A stretch of 64,000 nucleotides of DNA from NCBI GenBank assembly GCA_938012815.1, contig CALLVV010000090.1, forward strand, positions 6,290-70,289, read 5' to 3'. Below the pieces are notes generated by a model that saw only the letters and a list, made by a program, of their open reading frames with translations, did not search any database and had not been told where the DNA came from. This document shows positions 26,574 through 35,541 of the stretch, one piece after another. Within the stretch, counting starts at the first letter, position 1. Each line of letters starts with the position of its first letter. Origin of the DNA: an uncultured Propionibacteriaceae bacterium (GTDB taxonomy: Bacteria > Actinomycetota > Actinomycetes > Propionibacteriales > Propionibacteriaceae). The translations under genes and the position numbers were made by a program.

Positions 26574-28708
26574 TGGTCGCCGACGGTCCTCACGGGCTGC
26601 GCAAGCAGGCCGAGAACGCCGACGCGATGGGCCTGGAGGAATCGGTGCCGGCCACGTGTTTCCCCACGGCCGCGGCACTCGCGTCCACCTGGGACACGGC
26701 GCTGCTCACCGAGATCGGGCAGACGTTGGCCGAGGAGGCGAAGGCGCAGGGCGTCGGCGTGATCCTAGGTCCGGGCGTGAACCTGAAGCGCTCCCCGCTG
26801 TGCGGACGGAACTTCGAGTACTTCTCGGAAGACCCCTTGCTGGCGGGAGAACTGGCCGCCGCCTTGGTCGCGGGCATCCAGTCCGGAGAGGTCGGGACCT
26901 CCGTGAAGCATTTCGCCGCCAACAACCAGGAAACCGATCGGATGCGCATAAACGCGCGGATCGACGAGCGCACCCTGAGGGAAATGTACCTCAGTACATT
27001 CGAACGTATAATCGAACGAGCGCGTCCGGCGACGTTGATGTGCTCGTACAACCGGGTCAACGACGTCTACTCGTCCGAGAACCACTGGCTTCTGACCGAG
27101 GTGCCGCGTGAGGAATGGGGTTTCGACGGGTTGGTGATGACCGACTGGGGAGCGGTTCACGACCGTGTCGCCGGGGTCGCCGCCGGGCTGGACCTGGAAA
27201 TGCCGTCCTCGCGCGGCTGGAACGACCGGCTCGTCGCCGAGGCCGTCCGGACAGGCGTCCTGGACGAATCCGACCTGGACCGGGCCGTCGCGCGCGTGCT
27301 GCGGCTGGTCTCCCGGCACCACCGGGAGACACCCGAGGAACACCTCGATACCGGGGCCCACCACGAACTGGCCCGTGAGGCCGCATCGCGAAGCGCCGTG
27401 CTGCTGAAGAACGAGGGTGCGGCGCTCCCCCTGCCCGGGCTCGGTGACGTCGTGGTCATCGGGGAGATGGCCCGCACCCCCAGATATCAGGGGGCCGGAT
27501 CGTCACAGGTGAACCCGACCCGCCTGGACAATGCCCTCGACGCCCTGCGGCACAGGCACCCCGGTTTGCCGTTCGAGCCCGGGTATCCGCTACCCGACTC
27601 CCCTGCGGCAGCCTTCCCCGCCAGGGAACTGCTCAGGCGAGCGCAGGAGGCCGCCGCGGGCCGCACGGTCCTGCTGTTCCTCGGCCTGCCCGCCGCGGAC
27701 GAGTCGGAGGGATACGACCGGCCACACATCTCGCTGCCCGCCGAACACGTGGACCTGCTGCGCGCAGTGCGCCGGGTGGCCGACGGGGTGATCGTCCTGC
27801 TCTCGAACGGCGCGGCCGTCGAGACCGCCTCCTGGCAGGACGACGCGGACGCGATCATGGAGCTGTGGCTGCCAGGCCAGGGCGGGGGTGAGGCCGTGGC
27901 GCGGCTGGTCACCGGCGAGGACTCCCCCAGCGGCAGACTGGCGGAAACCATCCCCGAGAGGCTGGAGCAGCACCCCGCACAACTCAATTTCCCGGGTGAA
28001 GCAGGTGAGGTGCGCTATGGAGAGGGGATTTTCGTCGGATACCGCGGGCTCCAGAAACTCGGGAACCGACCGAGTTACCCCTTCGGACACGGTCTGACCT
28101 ACACCACCTTCGAGTTCAGCGATCTACGGGCGGAGGTGGCCGAGGTCACCCCCGAAACGGCGTTGGGCGAGGTGGTCCTCACCGCTTCGTTCACCGTCAC
28201 CAACACCGGCGGCCGAAGCGGTGTCGCAGTCCCCCAGCTCTATGTCGGGTATCCGGCCTCCTCGGTGGACCGCCCTCCCCGGGAACTACGAGGTTTCCGG
28301 CACCTGAAACTGGGGCCGGGGGAAAGCACCCGCATCGAGATCCGGGTGACTCGCCGCGACCTGTCCTTCTGGGACGTGAAAACCCACTCCTGGAGCGTGG
28401 AACCGGGAAGAATCCGCGTTGAGATCGGGGCATCTGCGGAGGACATCAAACTGAGCCTTGAGGCGGACCTGCCCGCTCCCCCACAGCTCCTGCCGCTGAC
28501 GGAATGGTCCACCGTCACCGAGTGGAGACGGCATCCCGAAGCGTGGGAGAAGCTGGAACCCTTCCTGGCCTCCTTCGGGAAGGAATCGGAGTTCTTCCTG
28601 CTGGACCTGCCGGTGTGCAAGCTCCCGCTGATGTTCGAGGACACCCTGACCTTCGATCAGCTGACAGAACTGCTCGCCGAAATCCGCACAACCTCCTCTG
28701 TTCCTTGA
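26519..28708 (+). CDS. Glycoside hydrolase family 3 beta-glucosidase, N-terminus frameshifted
   Basis: Hydrolyses beta-linked glucosides (or related sugars); no signal peptide, so cytosolic. The GH3 N-terminal barrel has ADGPHGLRKQ (about 21-30), KHFAANNQETDR (130-141) and nucleophile Asp209 in LVMTDWGAVHDR. The GH3 C-terminal sandwich (about 285-480) and a fibronectin-like domain (about 560-640) follow, then an extra ~80-residue tail. Full-length relatives start about 20 residues earlier; that segment is present in another frame from 26463. ATG 26519 with GAGG a few bases upstream could still start a shortened protein lacking the first strand. Activity is uncertain. The 222-base region upstream has an AT-rich stretch near 26335-26355 and a GGCCTC/GAGGCC inverted repeat at 26365-26391. 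Confidence 0.85.
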   Translation: MFTFWHTQPIERLGIPALMVADGPHGLRKQAENADAMGLEESVPATCFPTAAALASTWDTALLTEIGQTLAEEAKAQGVGVILGPGVNLKRSPLCGRNFEYFSEDPLLAGELAAALVAGIQSGEVGTSVKHFAANNQETDRMRINARIDERTLREMYLSTFERIIERARPATLMCSYNRVNDVYSSENHWLLTEVPREEWGFDGLVMTDWGAVHDRVAGVAAGLDLEMPSSRGWNDRLVAEAVRTGVLDESDLDRAVARVLRLVSRHHRETPEEHLDTGAHHELAREAASRSAVLLKNEGAALPLPGLGDVVVIGEMARTPRYQGAGSSQVNPTRLDNALDALRHRHPGLPFEPGYPLPDSPAAAFPARELLRRAQEAAAGRTVLLFLGLPAADESEGYDRPHISLPAEHVDLLRAVRRVADGVIVLLSNGAAVETASWQDDADAIMELWLPGQGGGEAVARLVTGEDSPSGRLAETIPERLEQHPAQLNFPGEAGEVRYGEGIFVGYRGLQKLGNRPSYPFGHGLTYTTFEFSDLRAEVAEVTPETALGEVVLTASFTVTNTGGRSGVAVPQLYVGYPASSVDRPPRELRGFRHLKLGPGESTRIEIRVTRRDLSFWDVKTHSWSVEPGRIRVEIGASAEDIKLSLEADLPAPPQLLPLTEWSTVTEWRRHPEAWEKLEPFLASFGKESEFFLLDLPVCKLPLMFEDTLTFDQLTELLAEIRTTSSVP

Positions 28709-28805
28709 GCGCGCGGGCCGGCGGTACCGCTGATCAAGGACAAGGAATGGTGTCCGGCAGAGAGGATTTCCGCACCGTTTGAAGAGTTTCAAGGGGTGAA
28801 AGGAT

Positions 28806-28830
28806 CCGGGAATTGTTATTTGATTCCCGG
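28806..28830 (-). terminator. Hairpin spanning the yggS stop codon
   Basis: Arms CCGGGAAT (28806-28813) and ATTCCCGG (28823-28830) are perfect complements with a 9-base loop that contains the TAA stop of yggS. A short T-containing tail (ATCCTTTC) follows on the minus strand. Probably the yggS terminator. Confidence 0.5.
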
Positions 28831-29535
28831 CCAGTAGGCATTGGGGTCCAGACGATTGCCGAAGATGGCCTGGCCGACACGAACGCAGGTGGCCCCGTAC
28901 TCGATTGCCAGTTCGAAGTCACCGGACATACCCATCGACAGTTCGTCCCAGCCCCTTCCTGTGGCGTCCCTCAACTCCTGCTGCACCTGGCGCATCACCT
29001 TGAAGCACCGCGCGATGCGCTCGGAGTTGTCGGTGAACAGCGCCAGAGTCATCAGCCCCCGGACATCCAGTGCGTCAAAAGCGTCGAGTTGTTTGGCGAA
29101 GGTCACCACCTCCTGCGGCGGCAGACCGAACTTCTGGTCCTCGTCTGAGCTGTTCACCTGCACCAGGACCTCGAGCCTGTGGCCTTCCTGTTGCAGCCGG
29201 CGATCCAGCTCCGAAGCGACCTTCAGGGAGTCGAGGGCCTGGAACTCCGTCGCGAACCGGGCGACGTACTTGGCCTTGTTGGATTGCAGGTGCCCGATCA
29301 CGGCCCACTCGATGTCGGCCACCTCGCGCAGGGCCTCCCATTTGTTCTGGGCCTCCTGCACCTTGTTCTCCCCGAACCTCCGGTACCCGGCGCCGTGGGC
29401 CTCGAGGACGGCCTCCGGGGGTTTGGTCTTGGAGACGGGGAGCAGCCGGATCTCGCTGCTGTCGCGTCCCGCTCTCGCAGCTGCGGTCGCGATTCGCTGT
29501 TCGATCTTCTGCAGGTTGGCGGCAATGCTGGTCAC
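28816..29535 (-). CDS. yggS: PLP-homeostasis protein YggS/PROSC
   Basis: PLP-binding protein of the alanine-racemase N-terminal fold, 239 residues, involved in B6 and amino-acid balance rather than a known reaction. PLP Lys in LLPVSKTKP; further marks are GENKVQEAQNKW, IGHLQSNKAK, VQVNSSDEDQKFG and the phosphate-binding end ELSMGMSGDFELAIEYGATCVRVGQAIFG. The GTG at 29535 lies exactly 7 bases after a TAGACT hexamer with no ribosome binding site, so the message is probably leaderless. Divergent from the amidohydrolase gene, only 38 bases apart. Outside the ylm/ftsZ cluster where it often sits. Confidence 0.95.
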   Translation of the reverse strand: MTSIAANLQKIEQRIATAAARAGRDSSEIRLLPVSKTKPPEAVLEAHGAGYRRFGENKVQEAQNKWEALREVADIEWAVIGHLQSNKAKYVARFATEFQALDSLKVASELDRRLQQEGHRLEVLVQVNSSDEDQKFGLPPQEVVTFAKQLDAFDALDVRGLMTLALFTDNSERIARCFKVMRQVQQELRDATGRGWDELSMGMSGDFELAIEYGATCVRVGQAIFGNRLDPNAYWPGIK

Positions 29536-29573
29536 CCGCCCAAGTCTAGGACCACACCACCCAGGTACCGTCC

Positions 29574-30992
29574 ATGGCAGAATTCCGGCTCGTGGAGAGC
29601 TTCCGTATCACCCGGGCCCGGCCCATACCGGGACTCGGGACCGGCAGGTATAGCGAACCGTTGGACGTCACGGTGACCGACGGCACGATCATCGCCATCG
29701 AACCCACCCGGGGTGTCGGCGACGGCGACTTCGACGCCGACGGCGCGAACCTCATGCCCGGCCTGTGGGACAACCACACTCATTTCTCCCTGGCTGCGCT
29801 GATCAGCCAGTGCACCCGCCTCTCCCACAAGGCCTCGAAGCCGGAGATTCTCGCGGCCGTCGAGGATCACCTGCGGCACCGGCCGCCGAGGCTGGTCGGC
29901 TACGGTTTCCGTTCGGCAACGTGGCCCACTCCCCCGACCGCCGCCGACCTGGATGCGATCACCACCGTCCCGATCGCGTTGATGTCCCGCGATCTCCACA
30001 GTCTCTGGTGCAATACCCCGGCCCTCGAACAGGCCGGGGCGGCCGGGCATCCGACGGGATTCCTCGTCGAGGAGGAGGCCTTCGCCGCCATCCGGTGCAT
30101 CATGTCGCAGTACCTCGACCTGATGGAACACGCCGTGCAGGCGGCCGAGCTGGAGGCCGCGTCCCGGGGGCTCGTGGGTATCGTGGATTTCTCCTCCGGC
30201 TGGGCCGTGGAAGCTTGGCAGCGGCGCGCGGCATCCCGGTCCATTGGGCTGCGGGTGGAGGCCGCAACCTACCCCGAACGGCTCGACGACCTGATCGCCA
30301 TGAGAGTCGGAGCCGGCGACGAACTGGCCGAAAACTTGAAGGTCGGCCCGCTCAAGATCATCGCCGACGGCTCGATGGGCAGCCGCACCGCCCACTGCAT
30401 CGCGCCTTATCCGAATCCCCTGCCGGGGCATCCGAACGGCAAACCCAACTACACCCGTCCTGAGCTGCTCGCATTGTTGAGACGAGCCCGCGAGGCCCGG
30501 CTCCGGGCTGCCGTCCACGCCATCGGCGACGCCGCCTGCCACGACGTCCTGGACGCCTTCGAGGTTTCAGGGGCACGCGGGTCCGTCGAGCACGTGCAGT
30601 GCGTCGCTCCGGCCGATCTTCCGCGATTCGCACGGTTGAAACTGGTCGCGAGCATCCAGCCCGCGCACCAGCTGGAGGACGTCGGGGTGGTCGACCGGGT
30701 CTGGCCCGACGCGAAGGGCCGCGCCTACCCGATGCTCGACCTGTTGCGCGCGGGGGCGAGGCTGGCCTTCGGCTCCGACGCGCCCGTGGCCTCCCTCGAC
30801 CCCTGGAAGGCCATCGAGGCTGCCTGTCACCGCCCCTACCGGGCGGACCAGGCGCTCACTCCCCTGGCCGCCCTGCGGGCTTGCACCCGGACCACGCTCA
30901 GTGTCGGGCAGCCCGCTGACCTAGTGCTCACCGCTGGTCCCGGAAAGGTTTTGCTGACGATGCTCGGCGGCCGGATCACCTTCCGTCGCTGA
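29574..30992 (+). CDS. YtcJ-like metal-dependent amidohydrolase
   Basis: A 472-residue member of amidohydrolase superfamily 3 (YtcJ type). Metal-binding HxH in WDNHTHFS; further motifs KIIADGSMGSRTAHC, HAIGDAAC (third His) and FGSDAPVASLDPW (final Asp). Substrates of this family are poorly known; imides, formamides and N-acyl compounds have been described. Residues 1-50 form the small beta-domain. No neighbours indicate a pathway. It converges with the YciO-type gene, whose end abuts its stop. Confidence 0.88.
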   Translation: MAEFRLVESFRITRARPIPGLGTGRYSEPLDVTVTDGTIIAIEPTRGVGDGDFDADGANLMPGLWDNHTHFSLAALISQCTRLSHKASKPEILAAVEDHLRHRPPRLVGYGFRSATWPTPPTAADLDAITTVPIALMSRDLHSLWCNTPALEQAGAAGHPTGFLVEEEAFAAIRCIMSQYLDLMEHAVQAAELEAASRGLVGIVDFSSGWAVEAWQRRAASRSIGLRVEAATYPERLDDLIAMRVGAGDELAENLKVGPLKIIADGSMGSRTAHCIAPYPNPLPGHPNGKPNYTRPELLALLRRAREARLRAAVHAIGDAACHDVLDAFEVSGARGSVEHVQCVAPADLPRFARLKLVASIQPAHQLEDVGVVDRVWPDAKGRAYPMLDLLRAGARLAFGSDAPVASLDPWKAIEAACHRPYRADQALTPLAALRACTRTTLSVGQPADLVLTAGPGKVLLTMLGGRITFRR

Positions 30993-31613
30993 TCATTCGA
31001 AGGGGCTGGGGTCACCCGCTCCAACCCGCACGACCTCCGGTTCGTCACCGCTGAGATCCACGACGGTCGTCGGGGTCAACCCACAGTCACCGGAGTCCAG
31101 GACCGCATCCAGTTCGTGGTCCAGCAGCTCCTTGATTGTCCATCCCTCCACGAGCGGTTCGGGATGGTCCGGAAGCAGCAGGGTGGAGCTAACCAGCGGC
31201 GAACCGACCGCGTCGAGCAGGGCGAGGGTGGTGCGGTGGTTGGGGATCCGCACGCCGATCGTGCGTTTCCTCGGGTGCTGCATCATCTTCGGCACCTCGC
31301 GGGTGGCCTTCAGGATAAAGGTATACGGTCCCGGGGTTGCCGCCTTGACCGCACGGAAAACCCAGTTGTCCATCTCGACGAAGGCCCCGAGTTGAGCGAA
31401 CTCGGAGATCACCAGAGTGAAATGGTGTCTGTCCCCCAGCTGCCGGATCCGCCGGATGCGTTCGATTCCCGATCCGTTGCCGAGGGCGCACCCGAGTGCG
31501 TAACAGGAATCGGTGGGGTAGGCGATCAGCCCACCCTCCTCCAGGATCCGCACCATCTGGTTGAGGGTGCGGGGCTGCGGGTTCTCAGGATGCACATCGT
31601 AGTACCGGGACAC
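30993..31613 (-). CDS. YciO/Sua5/YrdC-type threonylcarbamoyladenylate synthase-like protein
   Basis: A 206-residue single-domain YrdC-like protein. Recognisable parts: GGLIAYPTDSCYALGC at residues 26-41, RIRQLGDRHHFTLVISEF, PGPYTFILKAT, TIGVRIPNH and the C-terminal DSGDCGLTPTTVVDL. The HPENPQPRTL N-terminus and RHHFTLV in place of KxRPxxxPL point to the YciO branch, for which the t6A role is less certain than for TsaC/Sua5. The start is GTG 31613 with TAAGGT 6 bases upstream, again leaderless-like. Confidence 0.88.
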   Translation of the reverse strand: MSRYYDVHPENPQPRTLNQMVRILEEGGLIAYPTDSCYALGCALGNGSGIERIRRIRQLGDRHHFTLVISEFAQLGAFVEMDNWVFRAVKAATPGPYTFILKATREVPKMMQHPRKRTIGVRIPNHRTTLALLDAVGSPLVSSTLLLPDHPEPLVEGWTIKELLDHELDAVLDSGDCGLTPTTVVDLSGDEPEVVRVGAGDPSPFE

Positions 31614-31718
31614 GGATTCACCTTAACCCGCAGGGCAAATCCGAGGACCGTGATGGTTCTCCACCCGGTTAGCTGCCCCGGTTCGGGATTCTAATCCGGC
31701 GGGAAGGGCGGTCGCCCG

Positions 31719-32099
31719 TCACCGGATTCGTTCGGTCGGCACCCTGGCCTCCTGGCGTACGGCGACGTCCACCACGGGAAGCACCCGGATGGCGGTTCCC
31801 TCGACGACGGCAGTCGTGAACGTGGCCGCACGGTCAACCCTCACCGTGGCGTCGTTGAGGGACGAGTTGAAGAGGGCCCGTCTCCCGGCCTCCCGGCCAT
31901 CCTCGACGGAACCTCTCAGAACGGCAGCAGCCCGGGCCGAATCCTGGGCGGCCGCCATGGCCGTCGATTCCGCCCACAACAACAACGACCACTGGAGAGC
32001 GGCCAGCAGCACCAGCATCGCTAGCGGCAACAGCAGGGTGACCTGGACGCTGCCACTCAGGCCCCGCTCTTCCCGGCCGGGTCCTGAGGGCCTAACCAT
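31719..32099 (-). CDS. TadE-like minor pseudopilin, second of pair
   Basis: A 126-residue protein with one N-terminal hydrophobic helix (about residues 18-42, VTLLLPLAMLVLLAALQWSLLLW) followed by AQDSARAAAVLRG, the alternating pattern of TadE/TadG-like pilus-assembly proteins. The Glu expected near the start of the pseudopilin helix is Gln/Val here, so it is divergent. Overlaps the upstream tadE-like gene by 8 bases. No tadA/tadB/tadC or flp gene is in the window. Confidence 0.7.
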   Translation of the reverse strand: MVRPSGPGREERGLSGSVQVTLLLPLAMLVLLAALQWSLLLWAESTAMAAAQDSARAAAVLRGSVEDGREAGRRALFNSSLNDATVRVDRAATFTTAVVEGTAIRVLPVVDVAVRQEARVPTERIR

Positions 32100-32523
32100 T
32101 CCGACTCCGGTAGGTGTCGACAGGTGATGTTCCCTCCCCCGTCATTGACCGATTTGCCGGGAAACCCGGCATGGAAACCGGGAACACCGCCTGACAGGTG
32201 AGCCGCACCGTCACGGAGGCGACTGTTCCTATAGGAGCCTCCAAGCCCTTGGCATCCACGCTCACCCGTGCATCGGTGCAGGTGATGTGGGAGTTTCCCA
32301 GCTCGGTCACGGCGGCATCCCGTGCCGCTCGTTCGGCCGATGTCTGTGAACGCTCCAGTGAGGCCGCACGTGCCGCACGCGTGGCAGCGGCGGTGACTGC
32401 CTGCTGCGCAATGGCGTACCCGGCCATCACGATCACCAGACCAACGAACAGCATCGCGACGGGTAGCACCAACGCCGCCTCCACCGCCACGGAACTTCCT
32501 CGTTCCGATGCTCTAGGAACCAT
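32092..32523 (-). CDS. TadE-like minor pseudopilin, first of pair
   Basis: A 143-residue protein beginning ERGSSVAVEAALVLPVAMLFVGLVIV: short basic leader, then a Glu at the helix start, as in TadE family proteins processed by a prepilin peptidase. The helix is followed by ATRAARAASLERS and a periplasmic beta-rich part with two Cys (TCTD, TCQA) that could form a disulfide. ATG 32523 is preferred over ATG 32529 because GGAAGG sits 6 bases before it. Likely a two-gene operon with the next TadE-like gene. Confidence 0.75.
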   Translation of the reverse strand: MVPRASERGSSVAVEAALVLPVAMLFVGLVIVMAGYAIAQQAVTAAATRAARAASLERSQTSAERAARDAAVTELGNSHITCTDARVSVDAKGLEAPIGTVASVTVRLTCQAVFPVSMPGFPANRSMTGEGTSPVDTYRSRNG

Positions 32524-32617
32524 CTGCATCCTTCCGGATCACTATCACACCATCCTGCCACTCCAGGAGTGCAGGCGGCTAGGCTAAGCATCGGAATCAA
32601 TCCTGAAAGGAATGTTC

Positions 32618-33838
32618 ATGGTCAAGAAGGTAGCCATTCTCACAGCCGGCGGTTTTGCGCCATGTCTGTCCTCGGCCATTGGTGGTCTCGTCCAGCGGTA
32701 CACCGAGGTGGCTCCCGATGTGGAAATCATCGCCTACAAGCATGGCTACCAAGGACTTCTGCAGGGTGACTACTTCGTCGTCGACGAGACAGTCCGGGCG
32801 AAGGCACACCTGCTGCACCTGTTCGGCGGCTCCCCCATCGGAAACTCCCGGGTCAAGCTCACCAATGTCAAGGATCTCGTCAAACGCGGGCTGGTCGCCG
32901 AGGGCGCCGATCCGCTCAAGGTAGCCGCCGACCGTCTCGTCGCGGACGGCGTGGATGTCCTCCACACCATCGGTGGCGACGACACCAACACCACGGCCGC
33001 CGATCTGGCCGCTTTCCTCGCCACCAACGACTACCCGCTGACAGTGGTCGGCCTGCCCAAAACCATCGACAACGACGTAATCCCGATCCGCCAGTCGCTT
33101 GGCGCCTGGACCGCCGCGGAACAAGGAGCGATCTTCGCCAAAAACATCGTCGCCGAACACAATTCGGGTTCCCGGATGCTCATCGTGCACGAGATCATGG
33201 GACGCCACTGCGGTTGGCTTACTGCAGCCACCGCCGCAGAGTACCGCAAGTGGCTGGACACGCAGGAGTGGCTGCCCGGGATCGGCCTGTCCCGCGAGGC
33301 GTGGGACATCCACGCCGTGTACGTGCCCGAGGCGGTCATTGACATCACCGCAGAGGCCGAGCGCCTCAACAAGGTGATGGACGAAGTGGGAAACGTCACC
33401 ATCTTCCTTTCCGAGGGCGCGGGCCTGGACTCCATCGTCGCAGAGATGGAAGCGGCAGGCGAGGACGTGCCGCGCGACCCCTTCGGCCACGTGAAACTCG
33501 ACAAGGTGAACCCTGGGAAGTGGTTCGGAGACAAGTTCGCGGAGAAGCTGGGGGCTGAAAAGGTCATGATCCAGAAGTCGGGTTACTTCTCCCGGTCTGC
33601 CGCTGCCAACGAGGCAGACCTGGCGCTCATCAAACGGTGCACCGATCTGGCCGTCGACTGCGCTCTGGAGGGTAGGTCCGGCGTCATCGGCCAGGACGAG
33701 GAGAACAACGACGAGTTGACGGCGATTGCCTTCGAGCGCATCAAGGGCGGCAAGCCGTTCGACATTACCCTGCCCTGGTTCACCGAGCTGGTGACCGCTA
33801 TCGGTCAGCCCGCCCCGGTCGCCGCCACGACCCACTGA
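32618..33838 (+). CDS. pfp: Pyrophosphate-dependent 6-phosphofructokinase
   Basis: Uses PPi instead of ATP to convert fructose-6-phosphate to fructose-1,6-bisphosphate, reversibly. PFK family with the PPi signature: TIGGDDTNTTA, where the second Asp replaces Gly of the ATP enzymes, and GLPKTIDNDV with Lys rather than Gly-Thr. It has GGFAPCLSSAI at the N-terminus and HEIMGRHCGWLTA in the middle. The 406-residue length matches the propionibacterial enzyme type. ATG 32618 is preferred over 32612 because AAAGGA is then properly spaced. A strong taxonomic pointer to propionibacteria. Confidence 0.94.
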   Translation: MVKKVAILTAGGFAPCLSSAIGGLVQRYTEVAPDVEIIAYKHGYQGLLQGDYFVVDETVRAKAHLLHLFGGSPIGNSRVKLTNVKDLVKRGLVAEGADPLKVAADRLVADGVDVLHTIGGDDTNTTAADLAAFLATNDYPLTVVGLPKTIDNDVIPIRQSLGAWTAAEQGAIFAKNIVAEHNSGSRMLIVHEIMGRHCGWLTAATAAEYRKWLDTQEWLPGIGLSREAWDIHAVYVPEAVIDITAEAERLNKVMDEVGNVTIFLSEGAGLDSIVAEMEAAGEDVPRDPFGHVKLDKVNPGKWFGDKFAEKLGAEKVMIQKSGYFSRSAAANEADLALIKRCTDLAVDCALEGRSGVIGQDEENNDELTAIAFERIKGGKPFDITLPWFTELVTAIGQPAPVAATTH

Positions 33839-34876
33839 TCAGTCGCGATGGCGGTACCTCGTGAGCAGGGCCGCCATCGCAGCCCCGAGGCCGAGACCGG
33901 TTATCGTTCCCATCCCGTAACCGATCCTCGTTCCAGCCCGGACTCCCTGCGCTGCCACATCGACCGGTATCTCCGGGGTTGGGTCGGGTAGTTTCTCAGC
34001 TTGATGATCCGCAGTTTTCGAGCTGTGCGGATCAACCAGTGGCCAGTCTGCCTCAGTTCTCTGCCCAGCCCACGCTGCGCAGAGCAGCAAGATGGTTGAC
34101 AAGAGGTTGAACAGAATCATGACCACGATCACAGGCCCAAAAACCACGGCAGCGGGATTGGAAGTGAAAATACCGAGCAGTACTCCCGCGAACTGTTGCA
34201 GCAGAGTGACCAGAGCTGCACCTACTGTGGAAGGCAGCAACCAGCTGTGGGAACGGATCCGATTCCTCGGGAGGGTGCAGAAGAGGAAGGCAAGCAGTAG
34301 CCAGCTCACCAAGAGGGTAAGGAGCAGATGAACCAGCCAGCCGACCACCCCTGCTGAACCAACCCAGGTCATCCCAATGGCGGCGGTTCCTGATGGGAGC
34401 AGCAGACAGACAAACAAGCCGAGAAGTATCAGCAGGTTTCTGCCCAGTTCCTTGAGGAACCCCTGTACCCCTTGTTCCTTTTCGGTTTCCTGCTCATTGG
34501 TTTGCAGCATCCGGCAAAATCCAATCCGCAGATTCCCGACCCAGTTCGAGCCTGAATAGGCGGCGGCAATCAATGCGGTGCCGGCCAGGCCATACCAGTT
34601 TTCTATTGCATTTTGCAGTACGTCAACTGTTTTCTTGGCGAGGTCCGTGCTGCCAAGAACATTCACGATTCCGTCAGACAGAAGATGGAACCAATCAGGA
34701 CGCAGCACCGCCAAGGTGAATCCGGTTGCAGCTCCTGCCAGCATCAGAACTGGAACCAACGTCAGAACCGAGAAGTAGGTGATTGCGGCAGCATGCTGTG
34801 GGCCGTGGCACCGCTTATAGCGTTCACTGATGCTGGTGAAACGTTTGACTGCAGGAGTTTTGAGAAATTTTCTCAC
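33839..34876 (-). CDS. YihY/BrkB family inner-membrane protein
   Basis: A 345-residue protein with about six membrane helices (first near residues 30-60, last of the core near 265-290) and a charged C-terminal cytoplasmic tail followed by a final Gly/Ala-rich hydrophobic stretch. Family marks: QHAAAITYFSVLTLVPVLML and AAAYSGSNWVGNLRIGF. Family members were once called ribonuclease BN in error; the function is unknown. It overlaps the upstream MerR gene by 4 bases, so expression is coupled to that regulator. Base composition is slightly lower in GC than its neighbours. Confidence 0.87.
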   Translation of the reverse strand: MRKFLKTPAVKRFTSISERYKRCHGPQHAAAITYFSVLTLVPVLMLAGAATGFTLAVLRPDWFHLLSDGIVNVLGSTDLAKKTVDVLQNAIENWYGLAGTALIAAAYSGSNWVGNLRIGFCRMLQTNEQETEKEQGVQGFLKELGRNLLILLGLFVCLLLPSGTAAIGMTWVGSAGVVGWLVHLLLTLLVSWLLLAFLFCTLPRNRIRSHSWLLPSTVGAALVTLLQQFAGVLLGIFTSNPAAVVFGPVIVVMILFNLLSTILLLCAAWAGQRTEADWPLVDPHSSKTADHQAEKLPDPTPEIPVDVAAQGVRAGTRIGYGMGTITGLGLGAAMAALLTRYRHRD

Positions 34877-35412
34877 CCGGTCTTGGCCCTCCTGCGGGAT
34901 TCGAGTTCATTCGCCGTGCTCAGGTTCCGCTGCGCGATCCGCTCGCTCGGAAGGTCGCCGAGAGTTCCCTCGATCTCCTGCCAGACGCTGGAGACGGAGA
35001 TCAGGAACATGCCCTGTCCTCCCTTGGTGAGATCGAACAGCTCGTTGGCTGTCGTGCACTCGTAGACGCTGAACCCGTCGCTCACCAGGGTGAGCTCGGT
35101 CAGGTCCTCGACCCCGCGCGCCCGCAGGTGATCGATTGCGATCCGGATCTGTTGCAGCGAGATCCCGACATCCAGAAATCGTTTCACGACCCGCAGCAAC
35201 AGGATGTCGCGGAAGGAATAGAGGCGCTGAGATCCCGATCCTGATGCTCCCCGAATCTCTGGCACGACGAGTCCGGTCCGGGCCCAGTAGTCGAGCTGCC
35301 GATAGGTGATGCCAGCCACTTTGTGTGCCACAGGGCCACGGAACCCCAAGTCCTTGGAGACAGAGGCGAAATCACCGTCGAACAGCGCGTCCTGCTGCGG
35401 TGTCTCGTTCAT
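34873..35412 (-). CDS. MerR-family regulator (Rv1830/ResR-like)
   Basis: A 179-residue regulator with an N-terminal winged helix: GFRGPVAHKVAGITYRQLDYWARTGLVVPEIR, then SQRLYSFRDILLLRVVKRFLDVGISLQQIRIAI. The C-terminal domain (VYECTTANELFDLTKGGQGMFLISV) has no obvious metal-binding Cys set. In M. tuberculosis the matching position is Rv1830 (ResR/McdR), linked to growth recovery and division control. ATG 35412 is the likely start; the frame extends to TTG 35481 without conservation. A candidate promoter lies about 130 bases upstream. It is followed by yihY. Confidence 0.88.
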   Translation of the reverse strand: MNETPQQDALFDGDFASVSKDLGFRGPVAHKVAGITYRQLDYWARTGLVVPEIRGASGSGSQRLYSFRDILLLRVVKRFLDVGISLQQIRIAIDHLRARGVEDLTELTLVSDGFSVYECTTANELFDLTKGGQGMFLISVSSVWQEIEGTLGDLPSERIAQRNLSTANELESRRRAKTG

Positions 35413-35541
35413 ATGCCTGATGCCATCAGCCACTGTGTCAGCCCCTAATTCTCCCGGCCGCCGATTGGTCCTGCGGCACAACTGACGCTAACCGCCGGGC
35501 GCCCCGGTCGTGGACGACACGCCCGCCGGTACTGCTGTAAG

